Shown here: positions 1 to 12,000 of the stretch, in pieces
Layout of the letters: each line of letters begins with the position of its first letter
Numbering within the stretch: position 1 is the first letter of the stretch
Assembly: GCA_013398615.1 (NCBI GenBank)
Contig: VZSR01003803.1
Span: 6,977,475 to 7,041,474, forward strand
Source: Brachypodius melanocephalos
Lineage: Eukaryota > Chordata > Aves > Passeriformes > Pycnonotidae
Length of the DNA stretch: 64,000 nt
Direction: 5' to 3'
Program-made: the position numbers and the translations under genes
The notes under the pieces: generated by a model
Told to the model about the DNA's origin: nothing
Database searches by the model: none
The model's input: only the letters and a program-made list of their open reading frames with translations

Positions 1-221
1 TTTCAGTTTCCCAGATTTTTTTGTGCTTTCCAAGAATACCATTACAGCATGGACTAGAATCCTCTGAACCACTCTGGACTTTCACCACAGCACAGAAGCT
101 GCAAAAGGAAAATACCTTGGAACCAGTCTGAAATCTTTAGGCAATCTAGAAGATATTGCACTAACAGCAAATCCTTAAGGCAGGTAATGAAAGGAAAGAA
201 GACAGAAAAGAAGATACATAC
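1..221 (-). other. CWC15 intron 4, partial
   Basis: Sequence between exon 4 and the left edge. I see no further CWC15 exon here and no recognisable repeat. Confidence 0.7.
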
Positions 222-310
222 ATCAGTAAGAGGATCATCTGCATCAAGATTTGCTGCAGGAATCTGGTCTAGCCGAGGCTTCTTAGACACAGAAGATGAT
301 GTTGTATGTT
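222..310 (-). CDS. CWC15: CWC15 exon 4, last exon in the window
   Basis: The acceptor is cttacaccacag before 310 and the donor GAT|GTATGT is at 221-220. It codes Glu82 to Asp111 (EHTTSSSVSKKPRLDQIPAA and onward to DDPLTD), which contains the KKPR basic cluster just before the acidic region expected in the next exon. The exon ends in phase 0. Confidence 0.95.
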
Positions 311-3300
311 CTGTGGTGTAAGAGTTAAAAGAAAAAGTGTCTAAGTCACTTCATTTAACAGCATCTAATGCCAGAAAGCAAAAATCCTCACAATTTGTCT
401 TACATTAGAGTAATAGAAACAAGCTTATACTTACTTTTCACTCACTTCTCAATTTTAATGCCCATATTAATTCCTCCCCCTAGGAAGTCTCAAGAGCAGC
501 AATAACATCCCAAACTTACAATTTGGCCTCCAGAAGTTTTTTTGAAGTCATTATTTCAAGGAGAAAAAACCCAGAAAAAAGAGACGTGGAGAAATATTCT
601 TATTATATTTATCCAGCTGGAGGGTTCCCATTTAGGATGATCCCAAAGCATTACTGTTGGCTAGTTTGGTCCAAACCACATCTACTTTCTTCTGTGAATT
701 TGAAAGCCATTAGCTCCACATCTAAACCTTATGCATGAGAGGTTGTACTTTAATACTAAAAATAAGTATTTCTCAAAAAGGTCTTTGATTTTGTTATTAC
801 TTCACCATATCTGAAAAGAATAGCATACTTTCAAACATTTATTGTTACACTGGTGCTGTAACAGCAGAATGTAACAGTCATTACCCTTTCTTGCTGTCTT
901 GCTTGTATAAGTACAAAAAAAAGCCCTTTATTAGCTGTACACACTTGTTGGCAATTCAGCAAAATTATATTGTATCAGCTGGACATGCTTTTCTATTGCC
1001 TGGCCTAGATTTCTGCCAGCATGAAAGCCAGTGGATACTCCCTTGCAGGTAAACAGTTCTGAATTATCAAGCCAATACCCTAAATTCTACTTTCCTGACA
1101 TGCTGTCTGCAACTGCGAACTTCTTACAACACCAAATTCCATGCAAGAGCAATGTTTCACAAAGGCGTTAAGATTTTTGTTTCCTGGTTTTTACCTCTGG
1201 TTGGTCTGTCTCTGTTCTTTTCTCTTGCGGCAACTCGTTCTCTCTCCTCCAGCTCCCTTCTGAAATCACGGTTCCGCACTTCTTCAGGAGCATCCTGAGT
1301 GGTCTGCCTAAAACAGCAAATGTGGAAAAAACCTGAAGTTTGACAGTCTGCAGCTGGAGACTTTTTTTCACGGAGGCCAGTAAATCCTGGGGTGAACAGG
1401 TAAGGATAGGGAACAAGAACTGGTTGTCATGTAAACGTATGTTTATTGTCTCTTTAGCAGAGCCCTCCTGCGTACGTAGGGATTGCACATGCAGACCTGC
1501 CATGCCACACACTTGTGCTCCTTCTGGTGGCTCATGAATGAATAAAAAGACCCTACTTAAATTCCTACAAAATAGGATGGCAACATCTGTCTGTATCTCA
1601 CTATATTGAAATACTCTGTTCTCCAGCAGCCCAATCCCAGTGTCCTAGTAGACATCCACAAACATGGTCACCATTCTCCATTGTTTTACCACCCAAAGTT
1701 GCCACTGCAAACCCAATCTCTAAGGCTTACAGATAAGATCAAGACTGGAACGCCCTTTTCATAAACCTTTTCCTCTCCATGAGCCCAGACCATGACCAAC
1801 ATAAAAAAGTTGGGAGAATAGGCAAAACACCTTATAAATTAAATACATGGTCACCCCTCTTTTATATAACACCAGCAAAACCCAATGAACTACATATACC
1901 TGGACCACATTAAGTTCCACCTAGAGGCTGCTGAAATTTGTGGGTATCTTGACAAGAACTAGTGAATAAAAAGAAGCAGCAATTGCTTTTACCTCTCTGT
2001 GAACCCAGTGCTGGAAGAAACCCAGAACTGAGCCATTATAAATACATGCATGCACAAATACATGTATGCACAGTCTGTCTTTATTATGAAGCATTCTATT
2101 TGCTTTTGTAATTAAAAACGTGAATTTGGAATCCTTGTTAGAGCTGCAACATCTCCCCAGACCCTGTGCCACACAAACAAACATGAGTGAGATCAAAACA
2201 CTGGACTTTTCCTACAGTGATGCAGTCCTGGCAATTTAACAAAGACAACTTTTCATTAGGTATTTGGGAGGAAGAACAGAAGACACTTGATGCTCCCTCC
2301 ATCTCTCCCTCTCACACAAAAGGAGGGAGTTGTTAAAATATACATTATATATTCCCATACATACCTGTCCCCACAGACTTTTTCCAAAGCAACAGACTGC
2401 TGTTCCAAACACCACTTTTTTTTACAAAACAAACCACCAGCAATTTTCCCCGTAACAGCAAAACGCATTTGACAGCACTTTTTATGTTGCTTTTTTTTGA
2501 TATTCTCCAAAACACTCAGCTCTCTTATGAATGAATATTCTTAAAAAACAAAGGGGCAGGAGGGAAGACTACACATATCTACACAATAAAGTGCAATAGC
2601 TACACAAAAAAGTGCAAAAGTAAAACCTTAACAGTAATTTCACTGACAAGAGTAACATCAATTAGATAAAATGAGCATTTTTAGATTGATACATTTGATT
2701 TAAATTCTATCATACTGACTCCAGATTTTATTTACTCTTTCAGAAAGATAAAATTTAATATGCATTTCAAACATAGGAAAATATTCCTAAGACCACATTA
2801 TCTTTCTCACTGGTTAAAGGAATTTCTTCTCCCAGGACCTGCGTAAACCACCTGCAGCTGAACATCAGTTGCAGTTTAACACCAGCTCTTCCAACACATC
2901 CCACTACCTGAGTGCTACTCCATGGCTCCCCTGCCTCCTCTTAATGCCCTTACCAAGTGGTCCTTTGCCAAAAACATGATGTGGTTTTCCTGCTTTTAGG
3001 ATGTGCTCTGCAACTGACAGTACTCCCTGTGGCTCAGCCCCAATGCCAACTTACTTTCCACTTCACTACCCAAGATGTTCAGTGTCCAATGCTCATCTTC
3101 TTCTGATAATTCACGTGTATAAACAGTAAGAAATTATCACTAAAATTAAACCTCCCCAAATCACCTGCAATGCATTTGAGCTCCTAGCTCTGCTTTTGAG
3201 ACTTTCACCTTTAGCCCACTTGCTCAGCACTGCTGCACTATCTCTGGACCTCATTCAGTTTCATGGAGCATTGGGAAAATTTTACAGTACCATTCATAAC

Positions 3301-3479
3301 AGCCATTCCCAGCCTGCTTTGCCCTGACACTCAAAAACCGATACTAACCTGTATTTGATTTTAGTATGAGAAGGAAGATCTCTGCTAGAATATTGTTTGG
3401 ATAGCTGGCTTAAGTCTCCTTCACCTTTTCCTCTTCCTCCTCTTGCAGGTTCAAACGTTGGCCTCGCTGCTGTTGTCAT
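222..3479 (-). CDS. CWC15: CWC15 spliceosome-associated protein, 5' part of the gene (coding exons only)
   Basis: Three minus-strand exons, 3479-3349, 1307-1195 and 310-222, join in frame to give the first 111 residues of CWC15, a protein of about 229 residues in vertebrates. The start is the ATG at 3479-3477, giving MTTAARPTFEPARGG. It then runs through the Gly/Arg-rich segment, SQLSKQYSSRDLPSH, the basic RREL/EERERVAAREKNRDR stretch and SVSKKPRLDQIPAANLDADD. This N-terminal region is nearly invariant among vertebrates. CWC15 belongs to the Prp19/CDC5L-related part of the activated spliceosome, where its N-terminus lies close to the catalytic RNA core (family knowledge). All introns have GT and AG ends, and both split codons (AG|G Arg44, G|AA Glu82) restore the expected residues. 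The acidic middle and conserved C-terminus lie beyond the left edge, so the gene is partial because of the window and not because of damage. Confidence 0.96.
311..1194 (-). other. CWC15 intron 3
   Basis: AT-rich intron of about 0.9 kb with GT-AG ends. Nothing else recognised. Confidence 0.85.
1195..1307 (-). CDS. CWC15: CWC15 exon 3
   Basis: The acceptor is tgctgttttag before 1307 and the donor GAG|GTAAAA is at 1194-1193. The 113 bases finish Arg44 and code QTTQDAPEEVRNRDFRRELE and the following basic, arginine-rich stretch to PTR. The last G opens Glu82, completed by the next exon. Confidence 0.95.
1308..3348 (-). other. CWC15 intron 2
   Basis: Intron of about 2 kb with GT-AG ends. No repeat family or second gene recognised in it. 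Confidence 0.85.
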
Positions 3480-3487
3480 CTTCACTC
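3349..3487 (-). CDS. CWC15: CWC15 exon 2: eight bases of 5' UTR plus first 131 coding bases
   Basis: The acceptor is a T-rich tract ending in ctgtag with the exon starting at 3487. The donor is ACAG|GTTAGT at 3348-3347. The start ATG is at 3479-3477 with G at -3 (GTGAAGATGA), a strong context. It codes residues 1-43 and two bases of Arg44. The in-frame GTG six bases upstream is not a plausible start. Confidence 0.95.
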
Positions 3488-4310
3488 CTACAGAATCAAG
3501 GGATAAAACAAGTTGTTACTACAACTTACAATGGAAGACAATCATTAGGAGCTGCTTTGCTCCTGGAATTGTAGAAGCAGTGACAAGTCCCACCACAGTA
3601 CACCAGCTGTCCTTCAGCTCATGACCCCCAAAATTTAAGTAGTGTTTTATTGACAGAATCTATTCAGGTTTCAAAATAGAGTCTTTCCCAATATGCTTGA
3701 AAGATGATACATGGACTCTAACATAAATATGAAGCTACATTTGTAAAATAAATAACATCGGCCAGGAACTGATCTCCCATTCTTAAAGTAAGCAGTACAA
3801 TCTTGAACTAAACTCTTTCCCCTCCTGAAAAACTGCAGTCAAAAAGACTGCCTACTGCGATAACCCCTTCATTATTCCTCAGACCACTGCCAGGTACCAC
3901 CACCAGAAATGCTGGCTCATGGACCACAGTATGCCTAGGATGGTGCTGATCATTAACCACTGATGAACATCAGGCAACATAAACAAAGTGCAAAAAAAAA
4001 AGCTTGGACAAATGGAGAAGTGGTCACCAGCTCTCCCCTAGAAACTGCGGGAACTCAGCATGTCCTAAAAACCAAATGGGGGGATGCCCAAATTTCTACT
4101 CTCAGTTCTTCTGTGCATAAGAGTGAAACAGGCTCCAACCAGGCTCAGCCACACAGACACAGCCCTGTGAGCACACACTGCGCTCAGCACTGCCTGACAG
4201 CACCTGGAGACCCTGCAAGCCCAAACCACTGTGCCAGCCAAGAGTCTGAGCTGGTTAATCCATGCCAGAAAACACTGTGTGATCAGCCATCAGAACATGA
4301 GGGAACAGCA

Positions 4311-4558
4311 TGAAGCTCCGTCAGGGGACGTTTAGGTTGGGTATCAGGAAAAGGTTCTTCACCCAGACGGGAGTTGGGCACTGAACAGGCTCCCCAGGGC
4401 AGTGGTCCCAGCACCAGCCTGACAGAGTTCAAGGAGCATCTGGACAACGCTCTCAGGCACATGGTGTGACTCTTGGGGTGTCCTGTGCAGGGTCAGGAGC
4501 TGGACTTTGCTGATCCCTGTGTGTCCTTCCAATTCAGGATATTCTATAATTTTGTGAC
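4311..4558 (+). mobile_element. CR1 LINE 3' fragment
   Basis: Carries the typical CR1 3' region: tcaggaaaaggttcttc, an ACAGGCTCCCCAGGGCAGTG-type block, tgacagagttcaaggagcat, and a degenerate terminal ttctataattttgtga. It is 5' truncated with no intact reading frame. It is closely similar to the copies at 17190-17475 and 39588-40142. Confidence 0.9.
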
Positions 4559-4882
4559 CTTCAATCTACTATCTAAAATGATTCTCATTCCTGCTTCACC
4601 AAGGCATGCATATCCATTAGTCACAGCCTAAAGATATTTAGGACAGGAGAAAGAGACCTGCAGAGACACATAAAGGTATCAGTCCTACCAGCCAGAAGGT
4701 TGAATGTTGGAAGGTGACAAGAGAACTTATTAAAAATATTAAAAAGCAAAATAAAAAGCCATGACATTCTTTCATATACCTTTGTGGTACACAAACAAAA
4801 GTTATTTATGCTCTGCTTATTTTGTTAGTTTGTCACTTTGAATGAGAGCACAAAATTCCCAACTTCAGCATCAAAGTGATAA

Positions 4883-4914
4883 TATAATGTGTGGCTTATA
4901 TAATGTGTGGCTTA
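4883..4914 (+). repeat. 16-base perfect tandem duplication
   Basis: The unit tataatgtgtggctta occurs twice in direct succession, in CWC15 intron 1. Confidence 0.85.
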
Positions 4915-5289
4915 TAAAGTAACATCCCATCAGGCAGAACAGTTACTGGTACCGAACTATGACTCAAAAAACAAAATTCACAGAGGGAAACACCTTTAAA
5001 AAGAAGTGAAACCATAACTAGCCTTGGCTCGTTAATCAAGGGCAGCTGACACTTTTCAGTGATGCTGTACAAGTCAGCTGAAGCTCAGTGAGCCATTTTA
5101 GCTCTCTTGGCACACATTCTGCCAGATCCACGATCCAAGAAAGTCACTTGTTCCCATAACTTATCTGTGCTAATTACATGTAACAGAGGGATCCATGAAA
5201 TCAGGTGAAGATCGAGGTCTGGTGTGGCTGTAGTAGTTTCAGGAAGCATTAACAAATTGTCTGGAAAGCATCCCTGATTCTCTTAGGTT

Positions 5290-5650
5290 ACAAAATTAAT
5301 CAAGTCAGAAAAGACCACTGAGATTGTTCAGTCCAACCTATGGCTAAACATAACCTTGTCAACTAGACCAGGGCACCGTGCCAAGATTTAGTCTTTCCTT
5401 AAACACCTCGAGGGACAGTGACTCCACTATCTCCTTGGGCAACCCATTCCAATGCCTAATCACCCTTTCGGTGAAGAAATTCTTCCTAATGTCCAACCTA
5501 AATCCCCACCGGCACAACTTCAGGTAACTTCCTCCTGTCCTGGAAAAAGAGGCCACCCCCGGCAGTTGAAGAAAGCGATAAAGTTCCCTTGAGCTTTCTC
5601 TTCTCCAAGCTAAATATCCCCAGCTGCCTCAGCCGCTCCTCACAGGTCTA
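5290..5650 (-). mobile_element. CR1 LINE 3' fragment
   Basis: Reverse-oriented CR1. It starts near its 3' end (agaccactgagattgttcag) and extends through ccattccaatgcctaatcac and the reverse complement of the ggctgaggcagctggggat block. The short reading frame inside it (5359-5556) is the C-terminal tail of the CR1 ORF2 product, not a host gene. Confidence 0.9.
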
Positions 5651-5737
5651 AAATAGTCTGTATTCAGCTTGGCCTTCAAGGGCCCAGACTCAACCCGAAA
5701 CCTCTCAGGTTTCAGAAATACCTGAAGAAGTCTCTTT

Positions 5738-6200
5738 GGCGCTACCGGGAGTTATCGGCCAAGAGGGAGTGACCGAGCTCGGCCTGCAGCTAAACTGCCT
5801 TGGCCTTGCCGGGTTGTGCCCTTACGGGGGGATACGAATCGCAGCCCGTCCCTTTGCCGCGCCCGCCTCTCCCCCCGACACCCCCTGCCCCAGGGCCGCC
5901 TCTCCGCCTTCGGGGCCCTCCCGCAGCCTCCCTGCCGCTTTCTCGGACACTCACAGCACGGCCTTCTCCACCCTGCGCAGCCGAGCCCTACACCGCCACC
6001 ATAGTTCCGCCAGGCACCCACAATGCACCGCGGCGGGCCATAGACGCGGGAGCGCTGACCATAGAGAGGGGCGCGAGCGTGTCCGTCATGACGTGCCCGG
6101 GCGGAAATGCGCTGGGGGGAGCGGCGGCTGCCTCGGGAGCAACGGCGGCTGCGCCACAGGGGTCAGGGCCCGGAAGGATGGGGTTAGGGAGGGAGGGTTT
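5738..6200 (-). promoter_or_regulatory. CpG island promoter of CWC15
   Basis: This block is much richer in G+C and in CpG dinucleotides than anything else in the first 19 kb. It sits just where the CWC15 first exon is expected. It holds an ETS core CCGGAAG at 6170-6176 and a ten-base palindrome CGTCATGACG at 6084-6093 that resembles a CREB/ATF site. There is no TATA box near the inferred start, as is usual for housekeeping promoters. A divergent plus-strand transcript is possible, but I see no conserved plus-strand gene. Confidence 0.7.
5955..6040 (-). other. CWC15: Probable CWC15 noncoding exon 1 (approximate)
   Basis: Exon 2 starts only 8 bases before the ATG, so an upstream 5' UTR exon is needed. 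A good donor on the minus strand, GTGCT|GTGAGT, lies at 5954-5949 inside the CpG-rich block. The 5' end cannot be read from sequence, so 6040 is a guess. If transcription starts upstream of 6002, the leader would contain a four-codon upstream reading frame (ATG at 6002-6000, stop at 5990-5988). Confidence 0.5.
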
Positions 6201-6384
6201 AAAGCCTTGGAGAGATATAGGGGAGAATAGAAACAATGGCGGGCGGAGGAAAAGGGAGTACCTTAGGCATTTTCTTTATTCGGCGGGGTGTATTAGGAAC
6301 ATCATCCTAAGTCTGACTATAGGATAGCAAGTGACGTCTGACTTGTCCCTGCCCTCCTTGCAAAGAAGTCCTTTATATGGTGTA

Positions 6385-6620
6385 GATATTTATACAGAAG
6401 GTTTAGATTGGCTATAAGGAAGACATTTTTTACTGAGGCGCTGGAACAGGACGCACAGAGAAGCTGAGGATGCTCCATCCCTGGAAGCGTCCAGGGCCAG
6501 GCTGGACGGGGTTTGAGCAATTCGATCTAGTGCAAGATGTCCCTGCTTATGACAGGGGAGTTAGAACTAGATGCTCTTTAAGGTCCCTTCCAACCCAAAT
6601 TGTTCTGTGATTCTGTTATC
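6385..6620 (+). mobile_element. CR1 LINE 3' fragment
   Basis: Diverged CR1 tail with the ggctataaggaagacatttt block, ggccaggctggacggggttt, aaggtcccttccaaccc and a terminal ttctgtgattctg repeat. It lies just upstream of the CWC15 promoter. Confidence 0.85.
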
Positions 6621-8405
6621 ATTGCTGTCCATGTAAAGAAGCCAAAGCACGAACGACGATCACTAAGGAATTAAAATTCCCCCTCTTAAAATGCGGCTCC
6701 TTGTGTTTATTGCTCCTTTTAGATGCACTTTATTATCAAGCTTCTGCGAATCCACGCTAAGGCATGTGAAGTAAAAGGCTCTCTGATGCATCTACAAGTT
6801 AAGACGGAAACAGTTTCCTGAGTGCTCGACACCCAACATGCAGTTTAGAAGAGAGCCCACAAGAGGTCCCGCAGATATTGCTATCCGGGGAGCCGCAGCA
6901 ACAATGGGAATGGCACGAGCCATCAGAGAAAGCACTTGGAACAAGTCGGCCTTTAGTATAGAAAGAAACCAATTATTTTAATCGTTAAGCTTCACTCTGA
7001 AGTTGGATAGATAGTGACAGTAATTACTGTGTCACATCTTAAGAGCTACACCTGTCAGTATCCAGCATTGCATTTTCTCATCTGCAAGCCTCTATGGGCA
7101 GCACCCTGTGAAATGGGTTTATGATTTCTTCCACTACAGGCAGTTTAAACTCAAGATCAAACCTTGCAGAGAAGTCTGGCTTCGAGAATTTGGTGTTGTT
7201 GGGCTGCAGATCAGAACAGCCTGATTCGAGTTCATCATTCTGCAATGGTGGGTGTTATTCCTACATTGCAAATCTGTGGAGTCTAAGTCAAGAGGCACTG
7301 ACTGTTATGCTAATTTGTCTGTCGTGGTGCAGCAGAATGCCATGTTTTGCTCAGTAACACGTCCTGAAGGCTGTGCCTACTGTTCAGTTGTAATATCCAT
7401 CTGGCAGAAGGTGTCAAGTCCTGATTAAAGACCTCAAGAACTGAAGGGACCTCTCCTGCTCTTGGGTTAGAGGAAAAGGCGAGCATTCCATTGTGTGTTA
7501 CAAACTAGCACGGTCCCTGCTCTGGACAGATTGGAAGATTCTCCAAACAGTAAAGGAATGGCTTTGGGTCTTTGGCCAAAATTGTTCCCCAGGGAGCTTC
7601 CCTTCCCCCAGACTGTGTGTATCAATGTGAAGATGTGTTTTATGGTCATAGGCTTGCTCTCCTTAGAAGACTTGAGCACTAAAGAAGGATATTGGTGAAG
7701 TGGAGTGCCTGAGCCAAGACTCCTAAAAATACAAACTCAATTTTGTTGCAGAAGTGCCTAACCTTCAAGGTCCACAACTTTTGGGTTTAAAGATCTCTAA
7801 ACATACATAGTTTCCTCCAATCTTGAACATGTTTGGATTTAGTTTAGGAGTAAGGAGTTGAGTAGCACCATATTGTCTCCAGGCTTAACAATAATAGCTG
7901 GTCTATTTCCCAGCTCCAGTGCTCAGAGAGACTTCATCCAGTGATTATTCTCAGAGCATGTCCACACTCATCAATATGACCATCAGCTTCTCAGTCCCTC
8001 CGGGTCACACCACAGAGCTCTTTCCCAAGAAGGGCTTACCCCTCACGTGGAGAATTATTGCCTCACCAGGCAGGCTTTGACATTTAGGGACATTCTCTAT
8101 GTGGTTTTGACTAGCCAAGCATAAGGCAAGGGATTAAAGATCCACCAAATGCGGGGATGTAAAAGGGGACACCACTCAAGTTCAGTGGTAAAGGTGGCAA
8201 GTGTGAATTCCTGTGCTCCTGGATTATGCATTGAACTGTCATCAGATAGTGTAAACAACCAGACAATAACAAACCCCCAGATCTTCCCATGCCTGCTCCA
8301 ATCTTTGCTGAGCAATTTGGCTGTGGCAACCCTTAGAAAGGTATCATGTGCTGCATGGAAAACATGAAAAGCAGAAGTCACCACTTCCCTTGATCATTTC
8401 CTCCA

Positions 8406-9030
8406 GTGATTAATTATCCTCACAGTTTAAAACTGCACCTTATTTTTAATTTCAGTTGTCTTTGTTTCCAACCGTGGGTGTCTTTTGTGCCTTTCTGTGG
8501 TAATTTTAAAAGCCTGTGTTCTCACTATGTATTTATACTTTGTAATCTAGTCTTGCTGCTGCCTTTGGATAACATAAACAGCCTGGGCTTTTCTAGTCTT
8601 GGGATTGTTTTCTTCCTCACACCAATTATTTGAGGGCTTTTTCTTGCTCTGTATCCAATCTGTCAACAATAAAAATATTAAAAACTGTTTCAACATCAGC
8701 TCCATCAACGTGAACTAGAGAGATATAACCACTTTCCTCCCACAGCTTTCTATGTGATTGTTTATCTGAGGATCACACTGGCCTTTTTACCCACACTGCT
8801 GCATTGAGGGCTTGAATCCAGGTACACATCCATGATGAATCTTGAATCCTTCTCAGGCTTGTCATTTTCTGGATTAGAAAATTCCATGTAGTCTTTGAGC
8901 TGCAACAAATAAATATTTTTGGTTGTGTTACAGGCATCAGTCTTAAAAATAAATCCTATGCTGCTGTCACTAGCATGGCCTCTTAGTGCCCCAAATCCTT
9001 TATGGTACCTGTCCACATTCTCAGTGCAAT
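8406..9030 (-). mobile_element. Old CR1/L3-like LINE fragment
   Basis: Reverse-oriented, strongly diverged sequence that follows the ancient CR1/L3 3' consensus block by block: a taatctagtcttgctgctgc-type segment, ataaacagcctgggcttttc, gctttttcttgctctgtatc, cacactggcctttttaccca, ctgcattgagggcttgaatc and atccttctcaggcttg. It is much older than the other CR1 copies in the window. Boundaries are approximate. Confidence 0.65.
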
Positions 9031-12000
9031 TTTATATTTGCTTGTGGATGACACCAGGAGACCAACATTCTCTGGTTATCCCAGTGTTTTAGGATATAGG
9101 TCTCACCAAAGTGCTGGTTCTTCTCTGAGATCATGGCAAGACTGAAGAAGACATTGTGTCCTGAAAGAGAACAAAAACATTTCTAAAAACCTTGTGCCTG
9201 TTTGGAGCCTTGTTAATGTTTTTCTCATCTACTTCTTGGCCTGTAGTGTTATGAAGATTGCTTATGTTCCTAACAGATTTTAAAACCTCCCTTTTAGCCT
9301 TGCCAATGTAGAGATTTTTTTTCCAGTTTCCTGTGTAATTTTTCTGGTCTTGAAATCTTTCAAAGTATACTTTTTGGGTTTTGGTTCCCCTTTCTTCCAT
9401 CTCTAGCATTACTCTTACTTATTGATTTTCACTGATTTTTTTCTGAATCCAGAAAGGAATTCAGTTGAAGCAATTCCTGAGTCTTCATGTCTCCCAGTGT
9501 AGGCTGTCTTCTTCCCACCCTTAAAGTATGGCAAGATGATGTGCAATCTCTGCTTTCAAAGCAGTGCTCTGAACGTGAGCATTTTCCCCAGCAGGGCAGA
9601 AGTTCAGTGCCAGAATGGAAATCTCCCAGCTTGAATTTTCCCCTTACCTCCCCTTTCTTGTGAGAGCTTGTCTCTGGCCATCTGAGGCACTTGCATGGCC
9701 AATCAGCAGTAAATTGTAAATCCTGTTTCTGCTTTGGAGTGGCCACAGCACCACAGCACTGTTTCGTCCCTCAGGACACTGTGTGCTTTGAAGGATTGTG
9801 CCTCCTGCTTGGAAACAGATATAGAAGGGCGCAAGGGATTGTCAAGAGTGGAAACTTGGTGCAGGAATGCTCAGCATCCAAACCAGCCTTAAAAGAAGTT
9901 CGTGGGAAGTTGCTGTTTCCTTGATTGGAAAAAGAATAGAAGCTGGGCAGGGCTGTGACTCAGCCAGTGAGTCAGCAGGGGCTGCTTTCCGATGAGGCCA
10001 TCTCCTGTTCTTTTGCTCTCTGTCACACCTTCCCTACTGCCTGCCATGGGACAGTAAATGCCATTTACTGCTGCTTCTCTTTGCTCACAGAGTCATTCCA
10101 GCCCGTAACCTCTGCCCTGACAACTCCCACTGCACCGTCTCTCCAATTTTCTGCTTCTGTGCTCCATTCCATTCCCATGGCTTCTGGTATTTTTGTGCCT
10201 TCAGTACTCCAGTTATGGGTGTATTTAGCAGCTGCAAAGTCTTGCTTTGTGGCAATAGAGACAGATTGTGACCTATTCACCACAGAGGGAAAATCCCAGG
10301 AATGAGTGGGAATTCCCTGGAAGAAAAGATACAGGATGAGGACCTGATCTGGATCCTCCCCAAGGCAGGGATGGCCTTCATCAGACACCACAGACTGTAG
10401 TTCCAGCCATTAAACAAGCCAGACCAGTGCTGCAGGTCCAACACACTGGTTTTGAATGTGCCTTCTGTTAATTGTGTCTTTCTCTGTCTGCTTCCCCACA
10501 TGCGCGGCTCTCCGCCGAGATCCCAGTGCTTTTCCAACGTGAGACGTGATGTCAGCCAAAAGGCACTCAGGGACTTGGGGAAGGGAGGGTGCTGCAGGAA
10601 GGAGTGGCGCCCCAAGACACACACAGCTAATGCTTCCTGGACTCACAGTCTTGGATGCATGCTCAGCTCCATGGAAGCTCTCTTGTTTCTATTGAAGGGA
10701 ATTTTTTTTGAGCTTGGACAAAGCAAATAATTTTAGCCATGCACTATTTACATCCAGGCAAGCAGCCAGGACATACCTCTGTCTATGGTTGCATCCACTG
10801 TTAAGCAAAACTGTCCTACTGTTTTATTTATTAACCAAACATTTCTAATAGCCAAGCTAATTTTATCCTTTCCTTAATGCTGGCTGACGGTGACTGAGTC
10901 TGCCTGGAAGGAGTCTCAGTACCATGGTGCCCAGATTTTGAAAACCGGTGTTATACGGAATGAACGGCTGGCTGTCCATGTACCACAGTGGCTGTGTCTT
11001 TGGACCTGCTCACTTTACCTCTCTCTTTGTGTAGATGTGGAATAAAGAAACCAGTGAAGTATTCCACAGGTGAGCTTGTTAGGCAGGGTGGAGTGGAGAT
11101 GGCCTTGTCTCTGTAAGAGTCAGCTGCAGCTCTAACTTTTAGCAATAACATCAAGAGCGGGTACACATATTGCTCTGTAAGTTTTTCAATGTTTTGTTGC
11201 TTTATCAATATTTTCTGTCTGAATTAGTCCTCAGTTTATGTGCATTACTCCCTTAGCTTTAGGATTACTCTCATACAGTTCCAGGTAAGTGAGGTATCTA
11301 GTTTAGGCAAATCTTTAGGGCCCTTTATCTGTTCAATGGACAGTGACAGGTTCTTCTGGAAGATGATTCACTCATTTGCTTGAGCAATCCCAGAAAATCT
11401 TGCTCTATATTTCATTAGCAATTTACAAAGGCAAGCAGAAGATGTGGAGTATACAGTGTAAAACTTCTTAAGTAGTTATGTTCCAAAAATGATGTTAAGT
11501 TAGATGAAATCCTTCTGGATTTAAAATTTCAGTTACTAAAAGATGCTGGTAAGTACTTTTTGTAAACAGGACTCTAAGGAATAGAGAACCCAGTCTGAAA
11601 GCACAGAATCTCCTAATTTTTCTCTAGTCTCCAAACCAGGAATGCAAGGAAGAGTTTATAAGAAAACAGCTATATGTCATCCTGACCAAGTTAAAACATA
11701 ATTCAGGTTCCTTTCCAGCAACATCTCAGTAGTGCAATCCTCAAACCCATTGAAAAGAAGGTCAGCCATAGGATCAATTTCTACTACCTCCAAAGATGCC
11801 ACATGAATATAACATGTGTTCCTACTGAAGAGGATTTTAGGTGGTATCAGCCAGCAGTGAGTTCTCTTAACCACTGTGATAACCATTAGCTATCCTTAGT
11901 TATCCTTTATTTACTGAACTAGCACATTGTGCAAAGAGTTTGCCCAGTAATGAGGCCACTCGGGCTTTGGAAGAGTTTTAACCAGTCACATTGTTTCTTT

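Larger units (their letters stand above)
3488..5954 (-). other. CWC15 intron 1 (probable)
   Basis: This is the intron between the inferred noncoding exon 1 and exon 2. It contains two CR1 fragments in opposite orientations (4311-4558 and 5290-5650) and a 16-base perfect tandem duplication at 4883-4914. Confidence 0.6.

Noticed and set aside
5736..6327. Two overlapping plus-strand open frames of 164 and 175 codons in the CpG block
   Set aside because: Pro/Arg/Ala-rich products typical of GC-rich DNA with few stops. Several frames are open at once and no family is recognised.
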